This document shows, piece after piece, positions 16,620-25,428 of a DNA stretch of 64,000 nt. The number at the start of each line of letters is the position of its first letter. The stretch's first letter is position 1. Below the pieces are notes generated by a model. That model ran no database searches and was not told the origin of the DNA. It saw nothing but the letters and a program-made list of their open reading frames with translations. Position numbers and translations under genes: made by a program. The stretch is from Lachnospiraceae bacterium (lineage in GTDB: Bacteria; Bacillota; Clostridia; Lachnospirales; Lachnospiraceae): assembly GCA_024698715.1 (NCBI GenBank), contig JAILRA010000006.1:1-64000 (forward strand). Reading direction: 5' to 3'.

Positions 16620-17663
16620 TTATTTCTTTTCGTTCAATACTGCCGCGATCTTTTTCTTGGCTTCTTCAATATCTGCTTCGTTGGGGATCATAACATAAGC
16701 TGCCGAACCGGGTGTAGAATATGTATATTCGCTTCCGCCCGAACCTGTTACTGAATATGTATCAACAGTCCATTCTGTATCATCAAGCATCTGGTTTGTG
16801 ACAAATCCAAGCATCACATCTTCAGGAATATTGGTACGATAGAAGTCCGTAAGTTCTTCCATGATCGTAGAATAGTTAAGCAGGAAATCAGGTGAACAAA
16901 CCTTCTTTACCATCGCCTGAACCATGGCCATCTGATTACGTCCTCTCTGATTGTCACCGCTTGCAAAAGCATGACGTTCTCTGACGAAAGCAAGTGCTTC
17001 AAGGCCTGTCAGATGATTGTATCCCTGTGTGTAATGTTTGATGGGATCAACCGTGAAATCGTATTCGGAATAAACATCCACACCGCCCATTGTATCGATA
17101 ATCTTCTCGAATCCTGAGAAGTTCATTCGCATGTAATAATCAATCTGGATATCGTAAAGCATGTTGAGAGTACCCATGGAATTGTCTATACCATAAAGTC
17201 CTGCATGTGTGAGTTTGTCTTTCACACCGTTACTTATAGGCATTGCAACATAGTAGTCTCTCGGAGTATTAATAAGCTGAATATGTCTTGTATTGGTATT
17301 GACTGCAGCAATAATGTTAACGTCACTTCTGCTTTGTGTATCGGTCCATCCCCATACATCTATTCCGCTGAAGTAAAGGATAAATGTACCGAGTTCCTTG
17401 GGAACGAGAACTTCTTCGGGTTCTTCCTCAACAACCTCTGCCGGTTCTTCTTCAACTACTTCCTCTTCGACTTCTTCCTTAAGAGGAACCGGTTCTTCTT
17501 CAATCACCTTTTTTTCCTCGGTGATCTCTTCGACGGGTTCCATGTCGGTGTTATCATTCTTTTTGGTACATCCCGAAACCGGAAGAATAACCATCGAAAG
17601 TGCTGTCATGCATGCTACCAAAGAAGCCATGCACTTCTTAAACTTAATGTTACTCATTTTCAT
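16620..17663 (-). CDS. LytR-CpsA-Psr (LCP) family wall-polymer ligase with lipoprotein-like anchor
   Basis: 347 aa. LCP proteins transfer lipid-linked teichoic acids, capsule or other wall polymers to peptidoglycan on the outside of the membrane. N-terminus: positively charged, hydrophobic helix, then a lipobox-like VSGC (Cys32), so it may be a lipoprotein rather than the usual single-helix anchor. Next comes a strongly acidic Glu/Val/Pro repeat stretch (about 40-90), then the LCP domain with SGIDVWGWTDTQSRSDVN, the INTPRDYYV motif and the Arg-rich FVRERHAFASGDNQRGRNQ. It is 25 nt upstream of manC, linking polymer attachment to GDP-mannose supply. Confidence 0.88.
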   Translation of the reverse strand: MKMSNIKFKKCMASLVACMTALSMVILPVSGCTKKNDNTDMEPVEEITEEKKVIEEEPVPLKEEVEEEVVEEEPAEVVEEEPEEVLVPKELGTFILYFSGIDVWGWTDTQSRSDVNIIAAVNTNTRHIQLINTPRDYYVAMPISNGVKDKLTHAGLYGIDNSMGTLNMLYDIQIDYYMRMNFSGFEKIIDTMGGVDVYSEYDFTVDPIKHYTQGYNHLTGLEALAFVRERHAFASGDNQRGRNQMAMVQAMVKKVCSPDFLLNYSTIMEELTDFYRTNIPEDVMLGFVTNQMLDDTEWTVDTYSVTGSGGSEYTYSTPGSAAYVMIPNEADIEEAKKKIAAVLNEKK

Positions 17664-17714
17664 TTTTCCGACCTTTCTTTTTTATGTTTCTTTGTTTACA
17701 TTTACAGGGTAAAA

Positions 17715-18446
17715 CTAACTCTCTATATGCTTTTCTTCAATCTCTTTCATAAATCCCGCGGTAATGATACCGGAAGGCATCGCTATGATCGCAATTCCGA
17801 AAAATGATGAAAGAATGGTGATTATATGACCAATATTCGATGTCGGATAAATATCACCGAATCCAACGGTCGTAAGCGAAACCGCCGCCCAGTATATCGC
17901 ATCGAAGAACGTCCCGAAAGTCTCAGGTTCGGCATTAAATGCGATCATCGCCGTAATGACAATGTATTCCAGCGCAATGACACATACCGAAAGAAGCTGC
18001 TTTCTCTGCCGTTTCAAAACACGCACGAGCAATGCTTTGCTTTTCGTATACCGAAACAGCTTAAATGCTCCGAATATCCTAAGCATCATCATAATACGCA
18101 TATCATCAAGAATCGGAAGCGTAATCCAGACTACACTTACCACAGCAGCCGAGAGATCGAACAATGCCATAAGCGTTATCGGATAAGTCAAAAATGGATG
18201 TTTTGAAACTTCCGCTCCCGCTTTGATAAACTCCTGTTTATAATCTGCGGTAACCCACCTAAGAACATAATCCGTCACAAAAGCAATCGCCGCAACAACC
18301 TCAATAACCCGAAACCAGTCATATCTTTCTCTGACCGTTAAAGGGATCAAAAAAGCAAATATTATCAACACCATTACAATATTGTAAGGCGAGACTTTTC
18401 TGCTGTAGTGGTACGGCTCTATTAAATTGTATATTTTCTTTCTCAT
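17715..18446 (-). CDS. Voltage-gated-type potassium channel subunit
   Basis: 243-aa membrane protein with about six helices. The selectivity filter TTVGFGDIYP lies between the last two helices. A helix with regularly spaced basic residues (FRYTKSKALLVRVLKRQRKQ) resembles an S4 voltage sensor. No cytoplasmic RCK/TrkA domain follows. ATG 18446 is chosen: the longer frame begins with TTG and would overlap a minus-strand promoter (18487-18515). It lies 51 nt upstream of the LCP gene on the same strand, so the two are likely co-transcribed. The functional link to polymer synthesis is unclear. Confidence 0.88.
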   Translation of the reverse strand: MRKKIYNLIEPYHYSRKVSPYNIVMVLIIFAFLIPLTVRERYDWFRVIEVVAAIAFVTDYVLRWVTADYKQEFIKAGAEVSKHPFLTYPITLMALFDLSAAVVSVVWITLPILDDMRIMMMLRIFGAFKLFRYTKSKALLVRVLKRQRKQLLSVCVIALEYIVITAMIAFNAEPETFGTFFDAIYWAAVSLTTVGFGDIYPTSNIGHIITILSSFFGIAIIAMPSGIITAGFMKEIEEKHIES

Positions 18447-18486
18447 GCCAGTTTCTTCTTGTAATAAAAATCTTCCTAAATATTGT

Positions 18487-18515
18487 ATTATATCAAAGAA
18501 GATAAAAATGGGCAA
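18487..18515 (-). promoter_or_regulatory. Promoter of the K+ channel-LCP-manC-manA operon
   Basis: Minus-strand TTGCCC (18510-18515), 17-nt spacer, TATAAT (18487-18492), ~40 nt before the channel start codon. Confidence 0.6.
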
Positions 18516-18602
18516 ATTTGAATCCGCAATTCGAGATTTTGAGTAAATAAATATTCACTTCTCATTAAATTATATACGAAGAAATAAAATAATTAAATTT
18601 TT

Positions 18603-18674
18603 GTTTCCAAAAAGGTAACAAAAACTTGAATTAAAGATAAATATATGTTATATTTTTGTTACCAAAACAGTAAC
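18603..18674 (+). promoter_or_regulatory. Promoter flanked by two inverted-repeat operators of the higBA-like module
   Basis: Two related inverted repeats, GTTTCCAAAAAGGTAAC (18603-18619) and GTTACCAAAACAGTAAC (18658-18674), flank a promoter TTGAAT (18626-18631) - 17 nt - TATATT (18649-18654). The layout is that expected for autorepression by the downstream HTH antitoxin: the half-site GTTAC/GTAAC is shared by both operators. Confidence 0.75.
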
Positions 18675-18703
18675 GAAAAGCTTAGAGAATAAAAATATAT
18701 GGA

Positions 18704-19051
18704 ATGATAATAATATACAAAAGTGAAACCGTAAAAAAACAATTCTGCTCTGAATTTAAGAAAAAATGGAGATATCCGGAACAGGTCAAGAAAAAAATCG
18801 AATCAGCTGAGAATTACATTTTAAATGCCGGTTCTTTAGTAGACATTGCTAATTATCCTCCCTTTAGATTTGAACACTTAAAAGGAAATCGAAAAGAGGA
18901 ATGGAGTATCAGACTCGGAAATACCGGATACAGAGTCACTATGATCCCGTGTGATGATGACGGAAATGAAATAGTAGATGGCAACATAATGGCGCAATGC
19001 AAAACAATCAAAATTGTTAAAATTACGGAGGTATCAAATCATTATGAATAA
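18704..19051 (+). CDS. RelE/HigB-superfamily toxin
   Basis: 115-aa basic protein. Family knowledge: HigB/RelE-fold toxins cut mRNA on the ribosome. The segment FEHLKGNRKEEWSIRLGNTG followed by YRVTMIP corresponds to the conserved beta-sheet of HigB-like killer proteins (L-K-G...W-S-I-R....YR). It overlaps the antitoxin gene by 8 nt and is preceded by a promoter with two operators, the classical higBA order with toxin first. The ribosome-binding site is weak. Confidence 0.82.
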   Translation: MIIIYKSETVKKQFCSEFKKKWRYPEQVKKKIESAENYILNAGSLVDIANYPPFRFEHLKGNRKEEWSIRLGNTGYRVTMIPCDDDGNEIVDGNIMAQCKTIKIVKITEVSNHYE

Positions 19052-20132
19052 TATAGAAGAATATAAAAGTTTAGTTGCTTTTCATCCGGGATATTATATA
19101 GCGGAGATTATCGAGGATATGGGAATAACTCAGGCGGAATTTGCAACACGATTAGGAACAAATACTAAAACAATAAGTTATTTGGTTAACGGACAAGCCA
19201 ATATAACAAATGATTTGGCAAAGAAACTTTCTGTTATGATGGGAACCGGCGAAGATGTTTGGTTAAACCTTCAAAGCTCCTATGACCATAAATTAATTGA
19301 AATACAGAAGGAAAAAGATTTCGATGAACAGATCAGATTGGCCAGACTAATAGATTATAAGTTTTTTGTTGATAACGTCGGATTATCCGCAACAAAAGAC
19401 ACAAAAGAAAAAATTACGAATCTATGCAAATATTTTAAAATATCCGATTTAAGAATCATGTTGAAACCGGATTTTTTGGTAAACTACCGAACCGGAATTA
19501 ATGAAGTAAATGAAAAAAACATTGTTAATTCAAGAGCCTGGCTTCAAACAGCTATTAATTATTCTCAAAAAATAGAGACTAAAGCATATGATGCCGAAAA
19601 GTTAAAATCCTATTTACCTGAAATAAGAAGTATGACAGTTCAGACACCTGATGTATTTTTACCTCGAATCCGACAAATATTTGCAGAATGCGGAGTTGCA
19701 TTTGTTCTATTACCAAATTTGAAAAACTCCGATATTAACGGAGCTGTTAAATGGATGAACGAAAATCGTGTTGTTTTGGCAATGAACAATAGGAGGCTTG
19801 ATGCTGATATCTTCTGGTTTTCATTATTTCATGAAATAAAACATGTACTTCAAAAGAAAACCAAGACAACATTTATCAGCTACTCTGAAAATGAAATGAT
19901 TGAAGTAAACAGACAATTAGAAAACGATGCAGATGTTTTTGCTACTAATTATCTTATTTCTCCTTCCGCATTCAAAAAGTTTTCTCCTTCAAAATATACA
20001 TCCGATGATGAAATAATAGCTTTCGCAAAGTCAATCGGTATTCATCCCGGAATCGTTGCCGGAAGAATGCAACACGAAGGCATTATACCTCCCAACAGAT
20101 GTTCTGAGCTAAAAGAAAAATACCTTATATAG
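19044..20132 (+). CDS. HigA-type antitoxin fused to an ImmA/IrrE-like metallopeptidase
   Basis: 362 aa. N-terminal XRE helix-turn-helix of the HigA type (about 15-75; MGITQAEFATRLGTNTKTIS), preceded by FHPGYYIAEIIEDMG typical of HigA. The C-terminal ~170 residues form an ImmA/IrrE-like domain with the zinc motif His263-Glu-Ile-Lys-His267 in FHEIKHVL, and a second metal ligand candidate ENDADVFATNY. ATG 19044 is chosen because CGGAGG precedes it; the longer frame opens with TTG. It likely represses its own operon through the repeats at 18603 and 18658, and may be switched by proteolysis as in ImmA-controlled repressors. Confidence 0.82.
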   Translation: MNNIEEYKSLVAFHPGYYIAEIIEDMGITQAEFATRLGTNTKTISYLVNGQANITNDLAKKLSVMMGTGEDVWLNLQSSYDHKLIEIQKEKDFDEQIRLARLIDYKFFVDNVGLSATKDTKEKITNLCKYFKISDLRIMLKPDFLVNYRTGINEVNEKNIVNSRAWLQTAINYSQKIETKAYDAEKLKSYLPEIRSMTVQTPDVFLPRIRQIFAECGVAFVLLPNLKNSDINGAVKWMNENRVVLAMNNRRLDADIFWFSLFHEIKHVLQKKTKTTFISYSENEMIEVNRQLENDADVFATNYLISPSAFKKFSPSKYTSDDEIIAFAKSIGIHPGIVAGRMQHEGIIPPNRCSELKEKYLI

Positions 20133-20141
20133 ATCAGAAAG

Positions 20142-20175
20142 GCCATTCCGCAATGACGGAATGGCTTTTCTTTTC
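20142..20175. terminator. Bidirectional terminator after the higBA-like module
   Basis: GCCATTCCG (20142-20150) pairs perfectly with CGGAATGGC (20157-20165), followed by TTTTCTTTTC, with an AAA run on the left. It ends both the toxin-antitoxin operon and the convergent SLH gene. Confidence 0.9.
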
Positions 20176-20191
20176 AACAATCTTCTAATAA

Positions 20192-23100
20192 TCAATTATC
20201 ACCCATGAATTTCATTATCATTGTGGCACCTTCGGCTCTGGTGGCATTGCCTTTAGAATCGAGGCTTAATTCGGATTTGGGTGATCCTGACTTGCCTTTT
20301 CCACCCATAATTCCGTTTGTGATCGCCCAGTTCATGGCTTTTATGGCATATTTGCTGACTTTATCGGAATCCTTGTAGCCTTTATAGGCATTCTCATCGA
20401 TATTGTTCACGGAATCCATCTTGCAAACCTGTGCATATTTGTAAAGCATCAGAGCAAAATCTTCTCGAGTTACATTCTGTCCGACTCCGAATTTGCCGTT
20501 TCCTACACCGCCTACGATTCCGTTTTTCGAACACCACAGTATACCATTACAGTACCACGCACCTGACGGTACATCCGAAAACGGATTTTCTGTATTTGAA
20601 GATACTGCCGGTTTTCCTGCATGACTGTAGATTATCTGAGTGAGCTCCTCTCTCTTTATCTTGCCGTTAGGATCGAAGTTTCTTCCTTTTCCGCTCATAA
20701 TTCCGTGATCGTATACGAACTGAATATACGGAACAAACCACTCGGTTCCGTCTATATCATCGAATTCGTCTGCTACACTCTTGTTAACTATCTTGAATGT
20801 CGTACTCTTGCTTCCCGTATAGTTTCCTTTTCCGGTTATCTTCACTGTGGCTGTTCCGACATTAGTATTATTTGAATATGCTACAGTGTAGTCAGTTCCT
20901 TTGGTTAATGTCTTGCTTCCATCTTTAACAGTAACTTCAGGTGTAATGGCCGAACCCGTAAACTTCTGATCCGGAATTGAATCAATCGTAGCCTTGCTGA
21001 TTGCTTTTGCAACTATCTTAAATGTTACTTTTCTTGTTCCTGTATAGTTGCCTTTTCCGGTTATTGTAGCCGTTGCTGTTCCAACGTTTACGTTATTGGA
21101 ATACGATACTGTATAATCAGTTCCTTTAACAAGAGCAGTGCTTCCGTCTTTGATCGTTAAAGCAGGAGTTATCGCAGAGCCCGTGTATGTATGATTCGAT
21201 ATCGCATCGACAGTCAATTCGCTGACGTTTTTAGCAGTTTTAACAATCTTAAATGTTGTGCTCTTGCTTCCCGTATAGTTTCCTTTTCCGGTAACAGTCA
21301 CTGTAGCAGTTCCGACATTAGTATTATTTGAATATGCTACCGTATAATCGGTTCCTTTGGTTAATGTCTTGCTTCCGTCTCTAACTGTTACAGCAGGAGT
21401 TATTGCTGAACCGGTGTATGTTTGATCTCCTATCGAATCAATCGTAGCATTGATGATTGCTTTTGCAACTATCTTATACGTTACTTTTCTTGTTCCTGTA
21501 TAGTTGCCTTTTCCGGTTATTGTAGCTGTCGCGGTTCCGACATTAACATTGTTGGAATACGATACAATATAATCAGTTCCTTTAGATAACACTTTACTTC
21601 CGTCAGATACCGTTATGACGGGAGATATTGCGAAGCCGTCATAAGTTTGATCGCTGATTGAACTTATTGTCAAACCACTTACGGATTTGGGAACTATATT
21701 AAAATAGACGTATCTTGAACCGGTATACGCTCCCATTCCACCGATATATATACTGGCCACTCCAACATTGGTATTGCTAAAATATGCTACTGAATAATCT
21801 GTTCCTTTGGTTAATACCCGATTGCCATCTTTAATGGTCAAACTGGGTTTAATTGCCTCTCCTGTATATGTCTGGTCCGGGATTTCCAATACGGTCACAT
21901 CCTGAATGCTCTTAATATCCTGAGTAATACTAAAATGTGTTGTACGCGTTCCCGTATAATTTCCTTTTCCGGTTATCGTAACGGTTGCCGTTCCGGGATT
22001 TATATTATCGGAATATGCCACCGTATAATCAGTTCCTTTTACAAGGGTTTTATTTCCGTCTTTTACTGTAACAGTCGGAGTTATCGCAGAACCCGTATAC
22101 ACCTGAGAGGATATTGCATCTACAAAAAGATTAGCTAGCGATTTTGCATTAATCTTAAATGATACTGTCGCAGTTCCAATATAATTTCCTATTCCGGTAA
22201 TAGTTATGGTCGCCATTCCGGCATTCACATTATTTGAGTAGGATACAGTATAATCTGTTCCTTTGGCTAATAGATTAGTACCGTCATAAATAGTAACATT
22301 CGGAGTTATTGCAGAGCCTGAGTAAGTTTTATCCGAAATTGAGTCAATATCAGTACCACTTATCGATTTAGCTAATATATTAAATGTTTCATTTCTGGAA
22401 CCCGAATAATTGCCTTTTCCGGTTATGGTAACTGTAGCTGTTCCGGTATTAATGTTATCAAAGTATTCAATTGAATAATCTTTATTCTCAGTTAATAATT
22501 TATTTCCGTCTTTTACCGTAATATCCGGTATGATCGCAAGCCCATTATATGTATAATCTCCAATTGAACTTATCGTTAATCCATTTACCGATTTGGCAGC
22601 AATACTAAATGTCGCTGTTGTGGTTCCAACATAGTTTCCTGCACCGGTAACAGTAACAGTCGCTGTACCGGCATTAATGTTATTAGAATAGGAAACAGTA
22701 TAATCCGTTCCCTGGATCAATGTCGCACCATCATATTTTACAGTTACCTGAGGTGTAATCGGAGAACCTGTATAGGACTGTGCAGCAACTGTAACTGTAC
22801 AATCACTTATCGGTATCTGTCCGGCCTGAATTGTAAGCGTTTTCTTAGTGTATTGACCATCAAAAGGCGCTTTCTCCAAGTAATAATATAATTTATTTCC
22901 ATCACCAAGGAGACCATAAATATATCCAACTGAAAGTTCATTCGTACTGAGAGAGTAATACAGGGACGTACTGCCATCTGTTCCGACCTGATAAATAGCT
23001 TTAGGTGTACTCAGATATAACTGATTACCTACTTTGGCAAAATTGCCAAAATTGCCAACGTATGCTCCACTACCACCCCATACATACCATTTCATTTCTG

Positions 23101-24244
23101 CAGGGGCATTATAATATCTTTCAGAGCCATCATTTTGACGTATATAAAAGTATTTCTCATAATTATACCAATTGGGATCTTCACCTTCATAATCATGAAT
23201 ATAGGCCTGAATCCCATTTTTTTCTACTATAAAATGTCTAATCTTATTCCAATAATATCCATCATATTTTATTGAATTAAGCCCCCTGGTGTAAAAAACA
23301 TACTCACCGTCAATTTCCCAATCATCTGCATAAGCGTCATTGCCTGATGCATCTTCCCCTTCTGTATGTCCTGTATCAATCATTCCATCTCTGCTTCGTA
23401 AAAAATTGGTATGACCACAATAACTTTCTGTATCACCCCAAGGATCATCCCAAGTACAATCTACATAGTATTCAACTCCATCAAGAGTAATTAAGTTCCA
23501 AGCATGATTAAGATAATCACTAGTAACCATATTAACTTCAAATCCCTGTACTCTTGCCAGAAGGACAAAAGCCGAAGCATAACCCTGGCATACAGAAGAA
23601 TGTCTCACCATAGCACTATATGCATCATAATATGAAAATGTCCCATCATATTGGCAATGAGTAACCAGATAGTCATGAAGATATAATAGTTTTCTTTCGT
23701 TAGACCACGAAGGATTCAGTTCAGAAAAAGCCCTTTCGCAGGCATTCTGCAATTGTAAGGCTTCCTCAGCCGACAATCCGTAAATAATCTCCATTTTAGT
23801 ATAAGTTACAGTTCCATTCGTATTATTGTAAAACCACAAAGTTCCGCAACGAGGTTCAGAATACAAAATTTCGGGGTGTTCGACAGTCAATTCAGAAAAA
23901 ATCCTGTCAAATACATCGTGATCATGTATATCATATTCTCTGATCTCTATTATTTCTTCACGGGCAAGCATAGCCTGATAAACACGAGCCTTAAGGTCTG
24001 CCTCAGAAGTTCCTAGAGCATCCTCGATTTCATATTTCCACTCTTCAAGTTCGTCAGGAGCAAGGAAAATCGTAGAAGTATCAAGCGGATTACGATACTT
24101 CATCAAATCTATAGACCTAATCTCCTGATTTAATGCTTCAGGTTCGTCAGCCGATACCTTTCCGGAAGGCATTATAACTCCCGCAAGCAGAATTATAACC
24201 GACAGCATCAATACAAATCTGAAATTAAAGACTTTTTTCTTCAT
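20192..24244 (-). CDS. Giant S-layer-anchored protein: transglutaminase-like domain, nine repeats, SLH domains
   Basis: 1350-aa secreted protein. Order: signal peptide (1-~35); helical region; transglutaminase/protease-like domain (about 120-300) with a plausible Cys-His-Asp triad at about Cys218 (SSVCQGYAS), His248 (LNHAWN) and Asp262 (VDCTWDD); a beta region (~300-470); nine ~76-aa repeats (about 475-1157) of the pattern YTGSAITPxVTVKDGxK, GTDYTVxYSNN, GxATVTITGKGNYTG; then three SLH repeats (~1165-1350). SLH domains bind pyruvylated secondary wall polymer, so the protein should coat the cell. The repeats probably extend the enzyme domain outward. ATG 24244 is preferred because AAGGAAG lies just before it. 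The SLH part is nearly the same as in the protein at 61.4-64 kb. Confidence 0.9.
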   Translation of the reverse strand: MKKKVFNFRFVLMLSVIILLAGVIMPSGKVSADEPEALNQEIRSIDLMKYRNPLDTSTIFLAPDELEEWKYEIEDALGTSEADLKARVYQAMLAREEIIEIREYDIHDHDVFDRIFSELTVEHPEILYSEPRCGTLWFYNNTNGTVTYTKMEIIYGLSAEEALQLQNACERAFSELNPSWSNERKLLYLHDYLVTHCQYDGTFSYYDAYSAMVRHSSVCQGYASAFVLLARVQGFEVNMVTSDYLNHAWNLITLDGVEYYVDCTWDDPWGDTESYCGHTNFLRSRDGMIDTGHTEGEDASGNDAYADDWEIDGEYVFYTRGLNSIKYDGYYWNKIRHFIVEKNGIQAYIHDYEGEDPNWYNYEKYFYIRQNDGSERYYNAPAEMKWYVWGGSGAYVGNFGNFAKVGNQLYLSTPKAIYQVGTDGSTSLYYSLSTNELSVGYIYGLLGDGNKLYYYLEKAPFDGQYTKKTLTIQAGQIPISDCTVTVAAQSYTGSPITPQVTVKYDGATLIQGTDYTVSYSNNINAGTATVTVTGAGNYVGTTTATFSIAAKSVNGLTISSIGDYTYNGLAIIPDITVKDGNKLLTENKDYSIEYFDNINTGTATVTITGKGNYSGSRNETFNILAKSISGTDIDSISDKTYSGSAITPNVTIYDGTNLLAKGTDYTVSYSNNVNAGMATITITGIGNYIGTATVSFKINAKSLANLFVDAISSQVYTGSAITPTVTVKDGNKTLVKGTDYTVAYSDNINPGTATVTITGKGNYTGTRTTHFSITQDIKSIQDVTVLEIPDQTYTGEAIKPSLTIKDGNRVLTKGTDYSVAYFSNTNVGVASIYIGGMGAYTGSRYVYFNIVPKSVSGLTISSISDQTYDGFAISPVITVSDGSKVLSKGTDYIVSYSNNVNVGTATATITGKGNYTGTRKVTYKIVAKAIINATIDSIGDQTYTGSAITPAVTVRDGSKTLTKGTDYTVAYSNNTNVGTATVTVTGKGNYTGSKSTTFKIVKTAKNVSELTVDAISNHTYTGSAITPALTIKDGSTALVKGTDYTVSYSNNVNVGTATATITGKGNYTGTRKVTFKIVAKAISKATIDSIPDQKFTGSAITPEVTVKDGSKTLTKGTDYTVAYSNNTNVGTATVKITGKGNYTGSKSTTFKIVNKSVADEFDDIDGTEWFVPYIQFVYDHGIMSGKGRNFDPNGKIKREELTQIIYSHAGKPAVSSNTENPFSDVPSGAWYCNGILWCSKNGIVGGVGNGKFGVGQNVTREDFALMLYKYAQVCKMDSVNNIDENAYKGYKDSDKVSKYAIKAMNWAITNGIMGGKGKSGSPKSELSLDSKGNATRAEGATMIMKFMGDN
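20776..22820 (-). repeat. Nine tandem ~228-bp coding repeats
   Basis: Encodes nine consecutive ~76-aa units with recurring KGTDYTVAYSNNTNVGTATV-type cores. The last units (roughly 20776-21500) are also close at nucleotide level, for example repeated copies of AGTTCCTTTGGTTAATGTC-like and ATAGTTTCCTTTTCCGGTTA-like strings. This suggests recent duplication and potential for length variation by recombination. Confidence 0.85.
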
Positions 24245-24427
24245 AAATACTTCCTTTTTTGTTTTGTTCATAAATTTATCTTAATTTGTTAACAATTTAA
24301 AAATATTTTGGACAAACTGTTTTCATATTTATTTTTTAATATTAATACTGTAATAACAAAGCAACCAACCAAAAGTTTTAACAAACTTATAAATTTAGTT
24401 TTTTCATTTTCATTCCACCCTTTCACC

Positions 24428-24466
24428 ACTCATACAAACCGGAAACGGTTTGTATGAGTTTTTTTA
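24428..24466 (+). terminator. Strong plus-strand terminator with no upstream plus-strand gene
   Basis: ACTCATACAAACC (24428-24440) pairs perfectly over 13 bp with GGTTTGTATGAGT (24447-24459) and is followed by a T-run to 24466. On the minus strand no T-run follows. Both neighbouring genes are on the minus strand, so the transcript it ends is unexplained. The rest of the gap 24245-24582 is AT-rich and shows no gene. Confidence 0.85.
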
Positions 24467-24582
24467 TAAGTTAAGGATGAACGAATCAGCCGAGAATACA
24501 TGTTCCCGGCTGATAGATTTTCAAGTATTCACTTATTTAAATTATTATCAAATATTAGTCGAGAATCTTAATACATATACTC

Positions 24583-25383
24583 TTAATCCTTCATTAAAAG
24601 TTCAAATTTCTGCTGATCATGCATGCTGGTCACAACTTTTGAGATTTCATTGACAAGTTTCTCTATACGGTCATTTGCAATGGAGCTGCTCTCCGAAATC
24701 TTTCCGACCTCATTTGCCACAACGGAAAATCCTTTTCCATGTATTCCGGCTCTCGCAGCCTCAACATTGGCATTAAGAGACAGGATTTTTTGTCTGCTCT
24801 GTAATTTCTTTAATTCCTGTGTAGACTGTTTGATTTCGTTAACAATTTCCGAAGTCTTCTCAACGCCTTCTTTGAGGCCGATTACAATCGATTTGACATA
24901 TTTTCTTTCAAACTCGGCATTGATAAAATCGTTAAGAATCTTTCCGAGAAGGTTTGCAGAAGCATTTATTTCCTCTTCTGTACGTACTGTAACCTTATGA
25001 AGCGCATTAACATATGCATCAGGATTAACACCAATTTCTCCAGCGAGTTTTCGATAATAATCGTCATCGGGATTTTCAGGCAAAACCTGACCGCCGATAA
25101 CCGAGCCGAGTTTTTCTCCTTTTACAACAAGATCTATTCCAAAATCTATAAGTCCTGCATGGCAGTGATAAATGCCATGTCCTTCACGGTCACACTGAAC
25201 ACATCTTCTTAATCCTTCCGAACTGCCCCTGGTATATTTGATGCAAAAATCAGTAAAATTATAGCATTGGGATATATAATTCCCATCCATATCCACTGCT
25301 ACGGTAGCCAAACCTGTAGCTATTGCCCAATTGCTCATAATAGCTTCGAATTCTTTCATATCTACGAAATCCTGAATTTTCAT
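24583..25383 (-). CDS. Soluble PocR-domain sensor with a short chemoreceptor-type signalling segment
   Basis: 266 aa, no membrane helix. N-terminal ~160 residues match the PocR sensory domain, with clustered cysteines in FCIKYTRG, LRRCVQCDREG and YHCHAGLIDF. The C-terminal part contains a coiled coil and a compact methyl-accepting tip (ILSLNANVEAARAGIHGKGF followed by SVVANEVGKISESS). This could interact with CheA/CheW-type partners, though the signalling helices are much shorter than in true chemoreceptors. ATG 25383 is chosen for its GAAGGA 8 nt upstream. It lies 45 nt after rubrerythrin on the same strand, so it may sense redox or oxygen-related ligands; that is inference. Confidence 0.78.
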   Translation of the reverse strand: MKIQDFVDMKEFEAIMSNWAIATGLATVAVDMDGNYISQCYNFTDFCIKYTRGSSEGLRRCVQCDREGHGIYHCHAGLIDFGIDLVVKGEKLGSVIGGQVLPENPDDDYYRKLAGEIGVNPDAYVNALHKVTVRTEEEINASANLLGKILNDFINAEFERKYVKSIVIGLKEGVEKTSEIVNEIKQSTQELKKLQSRQKILSLNANVEAARAGIHGKGFSVVANEVGKISESSSIANDRIEKLVNEISKVVTSMHDQQKFELLMKD

Positions 25384-25428
25384 GGTCATCGTCCTTCTTT
25401 CTTCATTAATCAAACAAGCTTTATCATA

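Noticed and set aside
18447-18515. Longer N-terminus of the K+ channel from TTG 18515
   Set aside because: It would overlap a minus-strand promoter and has no ribosome-binding site; the ATG at 18446 fits better.
20776-22820. Regularly spaced repeats that might suggest a CRISPR array
   Set aside because: Period is about 228 bp, in frame inside one coding sequence, and encodes repeated protein domains.
24245-24420. Promoter for the giant SLH gene
   Set aside because: Very AT-rich with many weak -10-like strings; no -35/-10 pair with correct spacing stood out.
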